Shown: positions 45,619 to 54,051 of the stretch, piece by piece
Layout of the letters: each line of letters opens with the position of its first letter
How positions within the stretch are numbered: position 1 is the first letter of the stretch
DNA from: Thalassomonas actiniarum
Lineage (GTDB): Bacteria; Pseudomonadota; Gammaproteobacteria; Enterobacterales; Alteromonadaceae
DNA length: 64,000 nt
Assembly: GCF_000948975.2 (NCBI RefSeq)
Contig: NZ_CP059735.1
Location: 1,984,001 to 2,048,000, forward strand
Reading direction: 5' to 3'
Notes under the pieces: generated by a model
The model's database searches: none
What the model was told of the DNA's origin: nothing
What the model saw: the letters and a program-made list of their open reading frames with translations, nothing else
Program-made: the position numbers and the translations under genes

Positions 45619-46269
45619 ATGGCCGGGCTTAGATTATTTAGACAGGAGTATGCTGTGCAATCAGGTGCAGAATCTGTGGTGGTACTGGATTTTGAAACCA
45701 CCGGCCTTTCCCCCGACAACGGTGACCGGGCCATTGAAATTGGCGCGGTACGCTTGCAAAACGGCATCATCACCGAGCGTTTTCAGCAGCTTATGGATCC
45801 CGGACGCCGTATCAGTCCCTTTATTGAAGATTATACCGGCATTACCAATGCCATGTTAGCCGATGCCGCACCGGTATCGACCGTGATGGCGGACTTTGCC
45901 GACTTTATCGGCGACGATAACCTGGTCGCTCATAATGCCTCGTTCGATAAGCGCTTTTTAGATGCCGAACTGGCCAGGATTTCCAGATCATACCCGGGAG
46001 CATTTGCCTGCTCTTTACTGGTTTCCCGCAGGCTCTATCAGGATAGCCCGGATCATAAGCTCGGCACTTTGGTGCGCTGGAAAAATATTGCCGGGGAGGG
46101 AAACTTTCACCGTGCCCTCTACGATGCCGAAATGACAGCGTATTTATGGCTAGCCATGCTGGAGGATATCCGGGAGCAGAGCCGGTTATCCGATGTCCCT
46201 TTTGACTTGGTCACTCAGCTATCAAAAACCGCGAAAAAATCCGTCGGCAGTTTTTTCAGCCGCTGGTAG
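45619..46269 (+). CDS. DnaQ-like 3'-5' exonuclease (DEDDh)
   Basis: About 216 aa from ATG 45619; an in-frame GTG at 45568 overlaps the hairpin of the gene before and is less likely. Exonuclease motifs: [46 protein letters not shown] with the DEDDh His. Related to the epsilon proofreading subunit but a standalone paralog common in Vibrio and Alteromonadales; it may act in DNA repair or RNA turnover. No operon partner is evident. Confidence 0.85.
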   Translation: MAGLRLFRQEYAVQSGAESVVVLDFETTGLSPDNGDRAIEIGAVRLQNGIITERFQQLMDPGRRISPFIEDYTGITNAMLADAAPVSTVMADFADFIGDDNLVAHNASFDKRFLDAELARISRSYPGAFACSLLVSRRLYQDSPDHKLGTLVRWKNIAGEGNFHRALYDAEMTAYLWLAMLEDIREQSRLSDVPFDLVTQLSKTAKKSVGSFFSRW

Positions 46270-46380
46270 CCAAGCTTTGCTTTTATGGTAAAAGGAAATA
46301 AAAAACCTGGCTAAGCTTTTGAAATCAAGTTTATTATAAACATAACTATCACCTAACTATATCACTTTGGAACCAAGCCG

Positions 46381-47046
46381 ATGATGACATTAACTTCCCG
46401 CCAGTGCCGTGTGCTCGGGGTCATGCTGGAAAAAGAAATTACCACGCCGGATCAATATCCCTTGTCTTTAAATGCCCTGACCACAGGCTGTAATCAAAAA
46501 AGTAATCGGGAACCCGTGATGTCGTTAACCGAGGCCGAGGTGCAGGATATTGTCGATGAACTGATGCAAATGAAGCTTGTCAGCGATCAGGGGGCGTTCA
46601 GTTCCCGGGTGGTGAAATATCAGCACAGGTTTTGTAATACCGAATTTGGCAGCTTGCAACTGAGTAAACAGCAGCTGGCTATTATCTGTTTGTTGTTTTT
46701 ACGGGGGCATCAAACCCCGGGAGAATTAAGAACCCGCAGCAACCGCCTGGCAGATTTTGCCAATGTTGCTGAAGTCGAGCAGGTATTAAATCAGTTAAAA
46801 GACCTTAACGGTGAAAAACTGGTGGTGAAACTGGAGCGGGAGCCGGGCAAACGCGATTCTCGCTATGCCCAGCTGTTTAGTGAGTTAACCGAGCAAACGG
46901 CCGCTACAGGCGCAAGCGGTAATGACGGTATCAGTGATGGCGGTAACGATGCTCTTATGCGTATCGATGTTTTGGAGCAGGAAGTGTCCGATTTGAAGCA
47001 AGAATTGTCCCGGTTGCACCAGCTGGTACAGCAATTAAGCTGTTAA
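46381..47046 (+). CDS. yceH: YceH-family protein (DUF480)
   Basis: A 221-aa protein that fits YceH from end to end: [30 protein letters not shown], then [39 protein letters not shown], and a C-terminal coiled coil ([20 protein letters not shown]). The family has two winged-helix domains; its role is not settled. A terminator follows directly. Confidence 0.93.
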   Translation: MMTLTSRQCRVLGVMLEKEITTPDQYPLSLNALTTGCNQKSNREPVMSLTEAEVQDIVDELMQMKLVSDQGAFSSRVVKYQHRFCNTEFGSLQLSKQQLAIICLLFLRGHQTPGELRTRSNRLADFANVAEVEQVLNQLKDLNGEKLVVKLEREPGKRDSRYAQLFSELTEQTAATGASGNDGISDGGNDALMRIDVLEQEVSDLKQELSRLHQLVQQLSC

Positions 47047-47095
47047 CAGCTCAGGTCGGCATCGACGAGAAGAAAAGCGGGATGGCTGTGATAAA

Positions 47096-47125
47096 TGCCC
47101 GGATTGCACCGGGCAGGATTTTTTT
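47096..47125 (+). terminator. Intrinsic terminator after yceH
   Basis: TGCCCGG (47096-47102) pairs with CCGGGCA (47109-47115), followed by GGATTTTTTTG. Good Rho-independent form. Confidence 0.85.
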
Positions 47126-47228
47126 GTTAACCTGAGTGTCCCTGCATGAGGCTGCACAGGTTTTGGCAGTCATGCTGTCCACCCGGACGCATCGGGCAAT
47201 AACTATAATCAGCACAGGACAAAAAATC

Positions 47229-48755
47229 GTGAAAATCACTAAAATCACCACCAGTATTTTTGTCATTACTTTTGCGGCGGGTCTGGCAACCGTAAATTTT
47301 TTCAATCACTTCTATGCGGAAAAAGCACTGCAAAACGATGCGGAGCAACTGCTTTACCAGTTTCATGACGCCATCCTCGAAGCGGATAAAATTCTTGCCG
47401 GCTTGCCCGATCCGGAATTATTTCAATGTAGCCAAAAGGACATTGAACAACTGGCGATGCTGGCATTCGAACATCCGGCGGTACGCCTGATAGGGGTGTT
47501 ACATGGCGACCAGCAGGCCTGTGCCAGTGAAGAAGTGCATATCGACTTGTCCGACTACCATGAGCGGGTACTTGGTCCTATCAAGCACCAGTTAACCGAC
47601 ACCCATGCGCTGGCAACGGTTTCCCACGGCGATGAACATCTGGATTTGCTGATGGTGCGCTCACATGACAACAGCCGCTATTTTGCCAGTATCAATCCTT
47701 TTATGGTCAATTACCTGACCGAGTTTGTCTGTATGAACTGCCTCGAATATGAGTTTGTGATCGGTAGCCTGCCTGAGCTGGAATTTAGCGGCCGCTCCAT
47801 GGCGGGAGAAACTTATATCGAATATACCGCCTCCAGAATGGAAGAGTCGGTTAAGGTAGAGCTCAATGTCAGGGGCACCCAAGCGTTTTACAACTATTAT
47901 AAGGAATTAAGCTGGGTCAGCACCTTATTGTTTTCTTTCTTGTTTGCCTCAATCATTGCCTTGCTTTCCTACCGTTTGCTGAGCATTCGCCAGTCGCTGG
48001 AGCGTATCATTAAAGATGCCCTTAAATACAAGGAATTCACCCCCTTTTACCAACCCATAGTCAACAGTCTCACCGGTGAACTGGTGGGTGTGGAAATGCT
48101 GGCCCGCTGGCGCCATAAAGACGGTACCGTGGTGCCTCCTTATCAGTTTATTCCTTTTGCCGAAGACAGCGGTTTGATCATAGAGATCACCGAGCAGCTG
48201 ATCCGAAAATCCGTTAAGGATGCCAAAGCCCTGGGCTGGGATAAAAGCGGCAAGTTTATCAGCATCAATATCGTGCCGGATCACTTAACCAGCAAACGGC
48301 TTTATCATTATCTGGAAGGCTTGTGCAAAGCGTTTGATTTGCCGCCTCAGGTGTTATCGCTGGAAGTGACTGAAAGAATGAAAATTGAAGATCTTGAACT
48401 GGCCAGGCAGCACCTTGAAGACTTCTACAACCTGGGCATCAATTTAAAGCTCGATGATGCCGGTACCGGCTACGGCGGTTTTTCCTATATTCAGGAGCTG
48501 GGTATCGATACCTTGAAAATCGATAAAATGTTCGTCGACACCATAGCCCGCGATGATATTAAAGGCTCGGTGCTGGAGTCGATCATCTCGTTTGCCAAAT
48601 CTTCAAATTTGAAACTTATCGCCGAAGGGGTTGAAGCCCCTTATCAGGTGGAGTATCTGCAGCAGCGGGATGTGGTGATGATCCAGGGTTATGTCTATGG
48701 CAAACCTATGGCTATCGCCGAACTGAAAACCTGGATAGCTCAGCGCCAGGTTTAA
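47229..48755 (+). CDS. CSS-motif EAL c-di-GMP phosphodiesterase (PdeC type)
   Basis: About 508 aa from GTG 47229, which has an AGGA box; the frame is open back to 47136. TM helix at about 5-25, a periplasmic CSS-motif domain (about 30-235; CS in FQCSQKDI and MNCLEY) that senses redox through cysteines in E. coli PdeC, a second TM at about 238-260, and an EAL domain. The EAL motif reads EML (GVEMLARW), DDFGTG is DDAGTG, and EVTER, KIDKMF and EGVE are present, so metal and catalytic residues are kept. It should degrade c-di-GMP and thus oppose the cyclase at 10683. Confidence 0.9.
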   Translation: MKITKITTSIFVITFAAGLATVNFFNHFYAEKALQNDAEQLLYQFHDAILEADKILAGLPDPELFQCSQKDIEQLAMLAFEHPAVRLIGVLHGDQQACASEEVHIDLSDYHERVLGPIKHQLTDTHALATVSHGDEHLDLLMVRSHDNSRYFASINPFMVNYLTEFVCMNCLEYEFVIGSLPELEFSGRSMAGETYIEYTASRMEESVKVELNVRGTQAFYNYYKELSWVSTLLFSFLFASIIALLSYRLLSIRQSLERIIKDALKYKEFTPFYQPIVNSLTGELVGVEMLARWRHKDGTVVPPYQFIPFAEDSGLIIEITEQLIRKSVKDAKALGWDKSGKFISINIVPDHLTSKRLYHYLEGLCKAFDLPPQVLSLEVTERMKIEDLELARQHLEDFYNLGINLKLDDAGTGYGGFSYIQELGIDTLKIDKMFVDTIARDDIKGSVLESIISFAKSSNLKLIAEGVEAPYQVEYLQQRDVVMIQGYVYGKPMAIAELKTWIAQRQV

Positions 48756-48849
48756 AGGCACGGTAAAAATCGTCGCGGCAGCCTTATTTTATCGGGTCGC
48801 GCAGCAGATGCGCTTTGTTTAGGCTAAACCTTTGTTTTCTTAACTTTGA

Positions 48850-48863
48850 TTAATACAGATCAA
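48850..48863 (+). promoter_or_regulatory. FNR/DNR-like box upstream of norE
   Basis: TTAAT-ACAG-ATCAA matches TTGAT-N4-ATCAA with one mismatch, 76 bp before the norE-like ATG. It suggests anaerobic or nitric-oxide-linked activation. Confidence 0.5.
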
Positions 48864-48938
48864 GGCGTAAAAATCTGTCTGCGCTAAGCTGGTGTCAGCT
48901 ATGGGGTGAGTTTTTCACCCGCGACTTAAGAGGTTGAT

Positions 48939-49562
48939 ATGTCAGCGAGCACCACGGATGTCTTTTACCTGAATGGCCGGGGAAGTGTGGCGCAGGAGCC
49001 GGAATCATTGCGGCGTATTCCGGGCAACAGGGCAGTTTGGGTCGGTATCTTTGCCGAACTCACCGAATTTGCCATGTTCTTTATCATTTATTTTATTGCC
49101 AAGGCCCATTACCCGCAGGAATTTGAACAGGGACCGCTTAAGCTCAACACCCTGGCGGGGACTTTAAATACGGTAGCACTCATTTCCAGCAGTTATTTTG
49201 TTGCCAAGGCGATGTTTGCCATCCGCCAAAACAGGCCCCGGGACTCGGTGCGCTGGCTTTGGGGCGCCTTGTTGGCGGGCTTGGCGTACCTGGCCATTAA
49301 AACCTGGGAATATCAATGGAATGTCTCCCTGGGCATACACAGCGATACCAATGCCTTTTATACCCTGTATTACTATATGACCTTTAATCACCTGTTGCAT
49401 GTCGGCTGGGCCAGCGGCACTTTGCTGTGGGCTATCTGCCGGGTGAAACAAGGGGTTTATAACGCCGACAATCATTCGGGTATGATGGCGATTGCCTGTT
49501 ACTGGCATATGGTCGACCTGGCCTGGATTATCATCTTTCCACTGTTATATGTTTTACGTTAA
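48939..49562 (+). CDS. norE: NorE-like cytochrome c oxidase subunit III family protein
   Basis: A 207-aa protein with five predicted TM helices of the COX3 family: RAVWVGIFAELTEFAMFFIIY in helix 1, TLNTVALISSSYFVAKA, then TFNHLLHVGWASG and ACYWHMVDLAWIIIFPLLY, where histidines are conserved. NorE is an accessory protein of nitric oxide reductase in denitrifiers. A RAGG-type box (AGAGGTTG) precedes the ATG. Partner norF-like gene follows by 9 bp. The norCB reductase genes themselves are not in the window. Confidence 0.82.
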   Translation: MSASTTDVFYLNGRGSVAQEPESLRRIPGNRAVWVGIFAELTEFAMFFIIYFIAKAHYPQEFEQGPLKLNTLAGTLNTVALISSSYFVAKAMFAIRQNRPRDSVRWLWGALLAGLAYLAIKTWEYQWNVSLGIHSDTNAFYTLYYYMTFNHLLHVGWASGTLLWAICRVKQGVYNADNHSGMMAIACYWHMVDLAWIIIFPLLYVLR

Positions 49563-49571
49563 GGGAAAAAT

Positions 49572-49919
49572 ATGTCTGCCGATGAATCAAAGACAATAGC
49601 TGCCCGAGGGACTGATGGTTTGCCGCCAGTGAAAAAACGCTGGAACAAACTCGATATCACCTGGGCGGTGTTAATGGTGGTCACCCTGCTGAACGCCTTT
49701 GTGGCGGAAACCGCCGATCCCCATTTGCTGATCACTTTTGTGATTTGTTTATCCATTGCCTATAAAGGACGCCTGGTGATAGATAACTTTATGGAACTCT
49801 ATAATGCCAATAAAACCATTCGCAGTTTTATGCGCAGTTACTTCTATGTTTTTCCGGTATTAATTTTTCTGGCAGATGTTTTTTCTGCGCAAATCGCCTG
49901 GTTCACCACAATTAATTGA
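49572..49919 (+). CDS. NorF-like small membrane protein (cytochrome oxidase subunit IV-like)
   Basis: A 115-aa protein with a polar N-terminus and three TM helices. DNFMELYNANKTIRSFMRSYF in the middle is typical of small COX4-like proteins found beside NorE-type subunits. An AGGGAAA box precedes the ATG, 9 bp after norE, so they form an operon. It is likely an assembly or stability factor. Confidence 0.78.
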   Translation: MSADESKTIAARGTDGLPPVKKRWNKLDITWAVLMVVTLLNAFVAETADPHLLITFVICLSIAYKGRLVIDNFMELYNANKTIRSFMRSYFYVFPVLIFLADVFSAQIAWFTTIN

Positions 49920-50055
49920 TTTATTTTTTCTTACAAATCATATGGTTGTGAAGTTTTATCAGAAATAATTTAAAAAAATCGCATCTGCTGTCAACCAAAG
50001 TCAACTTAAGGCGTTTTTATCTATGTAATCACCAATAATTTATTAGGAGTTCTAC

Positions 50056-50673
50056 ATGTCAATGATAAAAAAATCAGTTAACTTTGTTGTTATCGCCGGA
50101 TTCATCACGACTGCAACCGCCTTATCTATTTCTCAAAGCATCGCGTTCGAGCGCGGCCACCACAGAGGCAATGGCGGCTTCGACCGTTTAGACACGAATG
50201 CCGATACCCTGGTGTCGCTGGAAGAAATGACGGCTGCTGCCGAAAGCAAAGCCGCGAATATGTTAACCAGAAAAGACAGTGATGAAGACGGCCTCCTGAG
50301 CTTGGAAGAGTTTCAGCAGGGACGCAAGGGTGTGATTGCTGACTACTCAGACCTGGCGGACGATATCGTAGAGTGTGTTGCCGGTTTGCAGGAAGAAAAT
50401 GCCGATATCGTGGTACCGGATGCCGATAACTTCCTTTCTCCGGAAGATAAGTTTGCTGCCCTGGACACGTCAGGCGATGGTTTTGTCGACGGTGACGAAC
50501 TGGCGGCCGCGAAAGTTGCCAAGGCGACAGAGCGCTTCACCAGCTTAGACACGGATGAAGACGGCAGCGTGACGGAAGCAGAATATGAAGCGGCGAAAGC
50601 CTCACGTTCAGCCACCAGACAAGCGGTGCGCGAGTGTATTGCTGACCTGAGCGCCGAAGACGAAGCCGTTTAA
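50056..50673 (+). CDS. Secreted EF-hand calcium-binding protein
   Basis: A 205-aa protein with a hydrophobic leader (residues 1-28) and four EF-hand loops: DTNADTLVSLEE, DSDEDGLLSLEE, DTSGDGFVDGDE and DTDEDGSVTEAE. The first loop lacks the usual glycine at position 6 and may bind poorly. Two cysteines (VECV, RECI) could form a disulfide. A TTAGGAG box lies 8 nt upstream. Probably a periplasmic calcium buffer or sensor; no partner is evident. Confidence 0.88.
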   Translation: MSMIKKSVNFVVIAGFITTATALSISQSIAFERGHHRGNGGFDRLDTNADTLVSLEEMTAAAESKAANMLTRKDSDEDGLLSLEEFQQGRKGVIADYSDLADDIVECVAGLQEENADIVVPDADNFLSPEDKFAALDTSGDGFVDGDELAAAKVAKATERFTSLDTDEDGSVTEAEYEAAKASRSATRQAVRECIADLSAEDEAV

Positions 50674-50721
50674 ACTCAGCGTATTACCTTTATCATCAAC
50701 TAGCATCTGACCTTTGAGTTG

Positions 50722-50768
50722 ATAGCGGTTTAACCACCAGAGACCTTGTTGGTTAATCCGCTATTTTT
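50722..50768 (+). terminator. Intrinsic terminator after the EF-hand gene
   Basis: TAGCGGTTTAACCA and TGGTTAATCCGCTA form a nearly perfect stem with a 13-nt loop, followed by TTTTT. Confidence 0.85.
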
Positions 50769-50868
50769 CCTGGCTTTTCTGAGTTATTTAGCCGTTGGCG
50801 CTATTAAAATTCCCCATGATGGTTTACCCTAGTTTTCTTGATTTTCAGGAAAAACTTGTTGGTATTGA

Positions 50869-51822
50869 GTGAAAAAAATTGAAAAAAACAGCCATCAGCG
50901 GCTGTTGCCCTTAATGGCGTTGCTTGGCGCCTCCCTGACGTCTGTAAATAGTTTTGCCGATAGCCTGGATCTCGCCTATGGTGAGTTGGAGCAACATGTT
51001 GAATTGCAAAACGAAACCTTGCTGCTAAAACCCTCCGGCCTGTCACTGTTTTTCTCCCGCGATCTGAATCCCGACTGGAATATTTCCGCGTTTTACCAGT
51101 CGATGAGTGATGATAAAAGTACCGGGGCGCTGTTGGATGTTGACGTGGATGTCGATCTCAACACCTACGGCGGCAATATCAATTATTATCAGGACAACTG
51201 GTTTTTTTCTGCCGGCATCAGCATATCCGATGACGAGCAGCAGATCTCGGCCGGTGGCACAAGGCCCGGCAGCCGCGACGAAGATACCAGTGCCCTGAGC
51301 TTTAGCACCAGTGTCGGTTATGGCGACAGCAAGGGAAACTGGTTATATGATATCTCCCTCGGCCTGCAGTACAGCGACTGGGAAGTCGATACCGACTTTG
51401 ATACGCCGCCGGGAGACAACCAGCCACCGGGTTCCACCAGCAGCGATAACAGCTTAGGTGTTAATACCAGTGTTTCCCTGGGACATTACTGGAGCCTGGC
51501 GGACAACAGGGGGGTGCTGGCGGGGGCCATGCTGTCCTGGAGCTATATTTTATCGGGAGACACGGTTTCCGACAGCCAAAATACCGGCGGCGCCCGCCTT
51601 GGCGGCGAAGGTCCGCGTAGTCCGGGAGGCCGAACCGGCGGCAGCCGCACCGGAGCAACGTCTTTATCGGCAACTTCCGGGGATGACAATTACGGCCAGT
51701 TTTTAATGTATCTTTCTTATGATATCAACAGCAGCTGGTCGCTGTCTTTTGATACCGCCACGGAAATTGCCAGCGATTATTCCGAGCAAAGCTGGTCGCT
51801 GAACCTGGGGTACAGTTTTTAA
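50869..51822 (+). CDS. Probable outer-membrane beta-barrel protein
   Basis: A 317-aa protein starting at GTG with a signal peptide (VNSFA, near residue 26). The rest is rich in alternating aromatic and polar strands (WNISAFYQSMS, NWFFSAGISIS, WLYDISLGLQYSDW, YGQFLMYLSYDI) and ends SLNLGYSF with a C-terminal Phe, the barrel-insertion signal. A Gly/Arg-rich loop (GGARLGGEGPRSPGGRTGGS) sits near residue 250. Similar to autotransporter barrels or porin-like proteins; no specific family recognised. Confidence 0.7.
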   Translation: MKKIEKNSHQRLLPLMALLGASLTSVNSFADSLDLAYGELEQHVELQNETLLLKPSGLSLFFSRDLNPDWNISAFYQSMSDDKSTGALLDVDVDVDLNTYGGNINYYQDNWFFSAGISISDDEQQISAGGTRPGSRDEDTSALSFSTSVGYGDSKGNWLYDISLGLQYSDWEVDTDFDTPPGDNQPPGSTSSDNSLGVNTSVSLGHYWSLADNRGVLAGAMLSWSYILSGDTVSDSQNTGGARLGGEGPRSPGGRTGGSRTGATSLSATSGDDNYGQFLMYLSYDINSSWSLSFDTATEIASDYSEQSWSLNLGYSF

Positions 51823-51848
51823 TCTTGCCCGGTTTATCGCGCTAAAAT

Positions 51849-52010
51849 AATACCAATTGCATTAAGTAGATGACCAAGATTCGGTGAGGATAAATTTTCA
51901 AGAGCAAGGCGTTTGATTGAGCAATAGCAAGCTATTGTGATTGAAAACAACGCAGGACTTGGAGATTTAGACCATCCGAAGATGGTTAGATATTTAATAA
52001 AATTGGTATA
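51849..52010. mobile_element. MITE-like repeat with terminal inverted repeats
   Basis: About 161 bp bounded by ATACCAATTGCATTAA (51850-51865) and TTAATAAAATTGGTAT (51994-52009), inverted copies matching at 14 of 16 positions; the outer 9 bp are perfect. Inside is a smaller inverted repeat near AATAGCAAGCTATT. It has no ORF of note. I recall similar units scattered in marine Alteromonadales genomes; copy number cannot be seen in one window. Confidence 0.7.
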
Positions 52011-52022
52011 AACACCGGATAT

Positions 52023-52058
52023 AAAAAAGACGTCAGGCACATGCTTAACGTCTTTTTT
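52023..52058. terminator. Bidirectional terminator
   Basis: AAAAAAGACGT (52023-52033) and ACGTCTTTTTT (52048-52058) form an 11-bp stem with T-tracts in both directions, between convergent genes. Confidence 0.85.
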
Positions 52059-52092
52059 AGTTTATGGTGCAGAATAATTTACCCGGCTGCCG

Positions 52093-52542
52093 TTAACGGT
52101 TCCTTCTGCGGCTCTGGTTACGGTTTTGTTTCTGCTGCCTTTGCTGTTTGCTTTTCTTGAACTTATCCATCAGTTTGCGCTGCTTATCCCGGGACAACTG
52201 CTTAAAGCGCTGATGGGTGTTGCGCAGCTGCTGCTGTTGCTTAGCCGGTAATTTCTTGAATTGCTCGAATTTCTTGTTTAATTGTGCCTGTTGCTGCGGC
52301 GGCAGTTGTTGCCACTGATCGAACTTATTAACCAGCGACTGCCTTTGCTCGCTGTTCATGCTGATCCAGCGGTTGGCCCCCAGTTGCAACTTCTCCTGTT
52401 GCTCGCTGGATAACTGCGACCATTGCCCGGAAAACTGTTTCAGTACCGCCTGCTCTTCCTTGGCAAGTTCACTCCAGGGCAATGCCGAGGCCAGGGAAAT
52501 ATTGGCGAATGCCAAGAGGGCGCACAGGATAAATTTAATCAT
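52093..52542 (-). CDS. DUF3106 protein, Gln/Arg-rich, secreted
   Basis: A 149-aa protein with signal peptide (ISLASA). Repeated helices of the form WSQLSSEQQEKLQLGANRW, WQQLPPQQQAQL and FKKLPAKQQQQLRN match the DUF3106 family, often encoded beside ECF sigma factors. The C-terminus is strongly basic (KSKQQRQQKQNRNQSRRRNR). An AGGATAAAA box precedes the ATG, which overlaps the gene upstream by 8 bp. It closes a four-gene unit led by the sigma factor. Role unknown, possibly as in periplasmic stress chaperones of similar helix pattern. Confidence 0.85.
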   Translation of the reverse strand: MIKFILCALLAFANISLASALPWSELAKEEQAVLKQFSGQWSQLSSEQQEKLQLGANRWISMNSEQRQSLVNKFDQWQQLPPQQQAQLNKKFEQFKKLPAKQQQQLRNTHQRFKQLSRDKQRKLMDKFKKSKQQRQQKQNRNQSRRRNR

Positions 52543-52816
52543 CAGTTTTATCCTCCCCGTCGCTTGCTGATTTTACTGGATTTTTATCCGCTGAAGGTTG
52601 CTGTGTTTTCTCCGCCACCTGGCTGCTATCCGGCTCTGAGGTTAATGCCTGGGAGGAAATATCCATCGGCCCCACCAGCTCACCGTCGACTTCCACTAAT
52701 CCCGCCAGATATTCGAGCAGGGCCAGGTCCGGCGTATCATTCACCTTGTCGGTCGCCATCGCGGGCATGAAAGTGCAGGTTAACAAAGTCATGCTAAAGA
52801 GATATTTCCTGTTCAT
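52535..52816 (-). CDS. Small secreted protein in sigma-factor operon
   Basis: About 93 aa from ATG 52816 (the frame opens at 52837). Signal peptide (FMPAMA, near residue 20), then an acidic, low-complexity body with TPDLALLEYLAGLVEVDGELVGPMD and a Ser/Asp/Lys-rich tail. No family recognised. It overlaps the anti-sigma-like gene upstream by 23 bp and the DUF3106 gene downstream by 8 bp, which indicates translational coupling. Confidence 0.7.
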   Translation of the reverse strand: MNRKYLFSMTLLTCTFMPAMATDKVNDTPDLALLEYLAGLVEVDGELVGPMDISSQALTSEPDSSQVAEKTQQPSADKNPVKSASDGEDKTDD

Positions 52817-53213
52817 TTTCTGCCAGCCAGGTAACAAATTCCAGATCCTGTAATAGCGCTAAATCTTCCGCCGGCATTTGCGATGTTGTCATCGCCAGGG
52901 GCAGGGCAGGGATAGCTTTGTCTGAAGATGGCTGTAATGATACAACGACCAGGGCCACGGCAGCAACCGGCATGGCTAGTTGAAAAAACGGCTTAACCCA
53001 GGCGCTGTCAAACAGTGCAGGTTTCGCCCTTGTTGTTTCCCGGTTAAGATGTTTTAGCGCCTGTTGGCGAATGTGCGCCAGCTCTGCCGAAGTTTTTGCC
53101 GACATATTTGCCGCCGAGCTGTCTAATGCCCGGTTTACCGCTTGGCTGACTGCCTGGCTTGCTTCGCTGTTAGCCTGAGTGTTTGATGATTGTTGATCAG
53201 AAGGAGATGTCAT
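52794..53213 (-). CDS. Probable anti-sigma factor (DUF3619-like membrane protein)
   Basis: A 139-aa protein with a polar N-terminal half (about 1-70) that could bind the sigma factor, one TM helix at about 78-97 (FFQLAMPVAAVALVVVSL), and a short periplasmic end (EDLALLQDLEFVTWLAENE). The start overlaps the end of the sigma factor gene by 17 bp. Position and topology are those of ECF anti-sigma factors of the DUF3619 type; the sequence match is weak. Confidence 0.7.
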   Translation of the reverse strand: MTSPSDQQSSNTQANSEASQAVSQAVNRALDSSAANMSAKTSAELAHIRQQALKHLNRETTRAKPALFDSAWVKPFFQLAMPVAAVALVVVSLQPSSDKAIPALPLAMTTSQMPAEDLALLQDLEFVTWLAENEQEISL

Positions 53214-53727
53214 GATCCGCCTCCATTAAGCTTTTCAATTTATTAACCGCCCGAAAATAGTGAGTTTTGATGCTGCCCTCGGAGCAACCCATGATGTCAG
53301 CGGTCTGGGCCACCGATAACCCTTCCCAGCTGCGTAACATAAAACATTGCTGCTGCTTATCCGACAGCTGTTTTAAATGGCGCAGGGCATCCGCCTGCTG
53401 TTGGCTTTTACTGATATTATCGTCCGGCTTGTCATTTCCTGCGCTTTCCAGGGTATCCGGCCAGTCCTGATTGTCATCGTTAGTGTTGGTATTTTTCCAA
53501 AAGAAAATCACATTTTTTACTTTTTGATGGCGATGCCAGTCCCGGATACGATTTTGCAGTATCTTATAAAAGAGTGGTTTCCATTCCTGGCTGGGGCGCT
53601 GCTGATAGTTCGTTACCAGCTTTATCATGCTGTCCTGGAGAAGATCTAAAGCATCGGCGTGGGAGCCGGTTGCAAATGCTGCCATGTGATACGCCTTTTT
53701 TTCAATATCAGCCAGAAACACCTCCAT
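53197..53727 (-). CDS. ECF RNA polymerase sigma factor
   Basis: A 176-aa protein. Region 2 contains DALDLLQDSMIKLVTNY and FYKILQNRIRDWHRHQK; region 4 contains LSDKQQQCFMLRSWEGLSVAQTADIMGCSEGSIKTHYFRAVNKL, an HTH for -35 recognition. A charged linker (residues 85-110) separates them. No upstream in-frame start was found beyond ATG 53727. First gene of the sigma/anti-sigma/DUF3106 unit; it probably reads its own promoter, which I could not assign. Confidence 0.9.
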   Translation of the reverse strand: MEVFLADIEKKAYHMAAFATGSHADALDLLQDSMIKLVTNYQQRPSQEWKPLFYKILQNRIRDWHRHQKVKNVIFFWKNTNTNDDNQDWPDTLESAGNDKPDDNISKSQQQADALRHLKQLSDKQQQCFMLRSWEGLSVAQTADIMGCSEGSIKTHYFRAVNKLKSLMEADHDISF

Positions 53728-54051
53728 GGTTACCGGCGGTGTATCCTTGTCAGCTTCTTCTGCCTGCTCTGTGATAGTTCTTGTTCCGTATTCAATATCA
53801 TTTTCTAGAGATTCTGACCGATTATGGGTTGAGTTACAACGTTATCTGTTTAATGAACCTATTGTTTTTTACCATAGACAGGTTTTCCCGCCTGCGCCGG
53901 AAAAAGGTGCGTTGAGCAAAATATTCCCGACTTACCCTAAACAACGCAGCACACGGCTTTTGGTTGACAGCAGTATTAAAAAAATTCTCTTTTTTTGACT
54001 TATCTTTGTTGCCGCCCAGGCTCTCCCGAGCCTGAGTTCAGGGAGCCGGGA
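53728..54051. other. Intergenic region upstream of the ECF sigma gene
   Basis: 324 bp. A small hairpin (CAGGCTC/GAGCCTG at 54017-54034) lies next to the stop of the membrane-protein gene. The rest should hold the sigma operon promoter, but no clear element was found. Confidence 0.35.

Noticed and set aside
48846-48863. TTGAT-N8-ATCAA reading of the norE upstream site
   Set aside because: The spacing is wrong for FNR; the overlapping TTAAT-N4-ATCAA reading has the right spacing with one mismatch and was kept instead.
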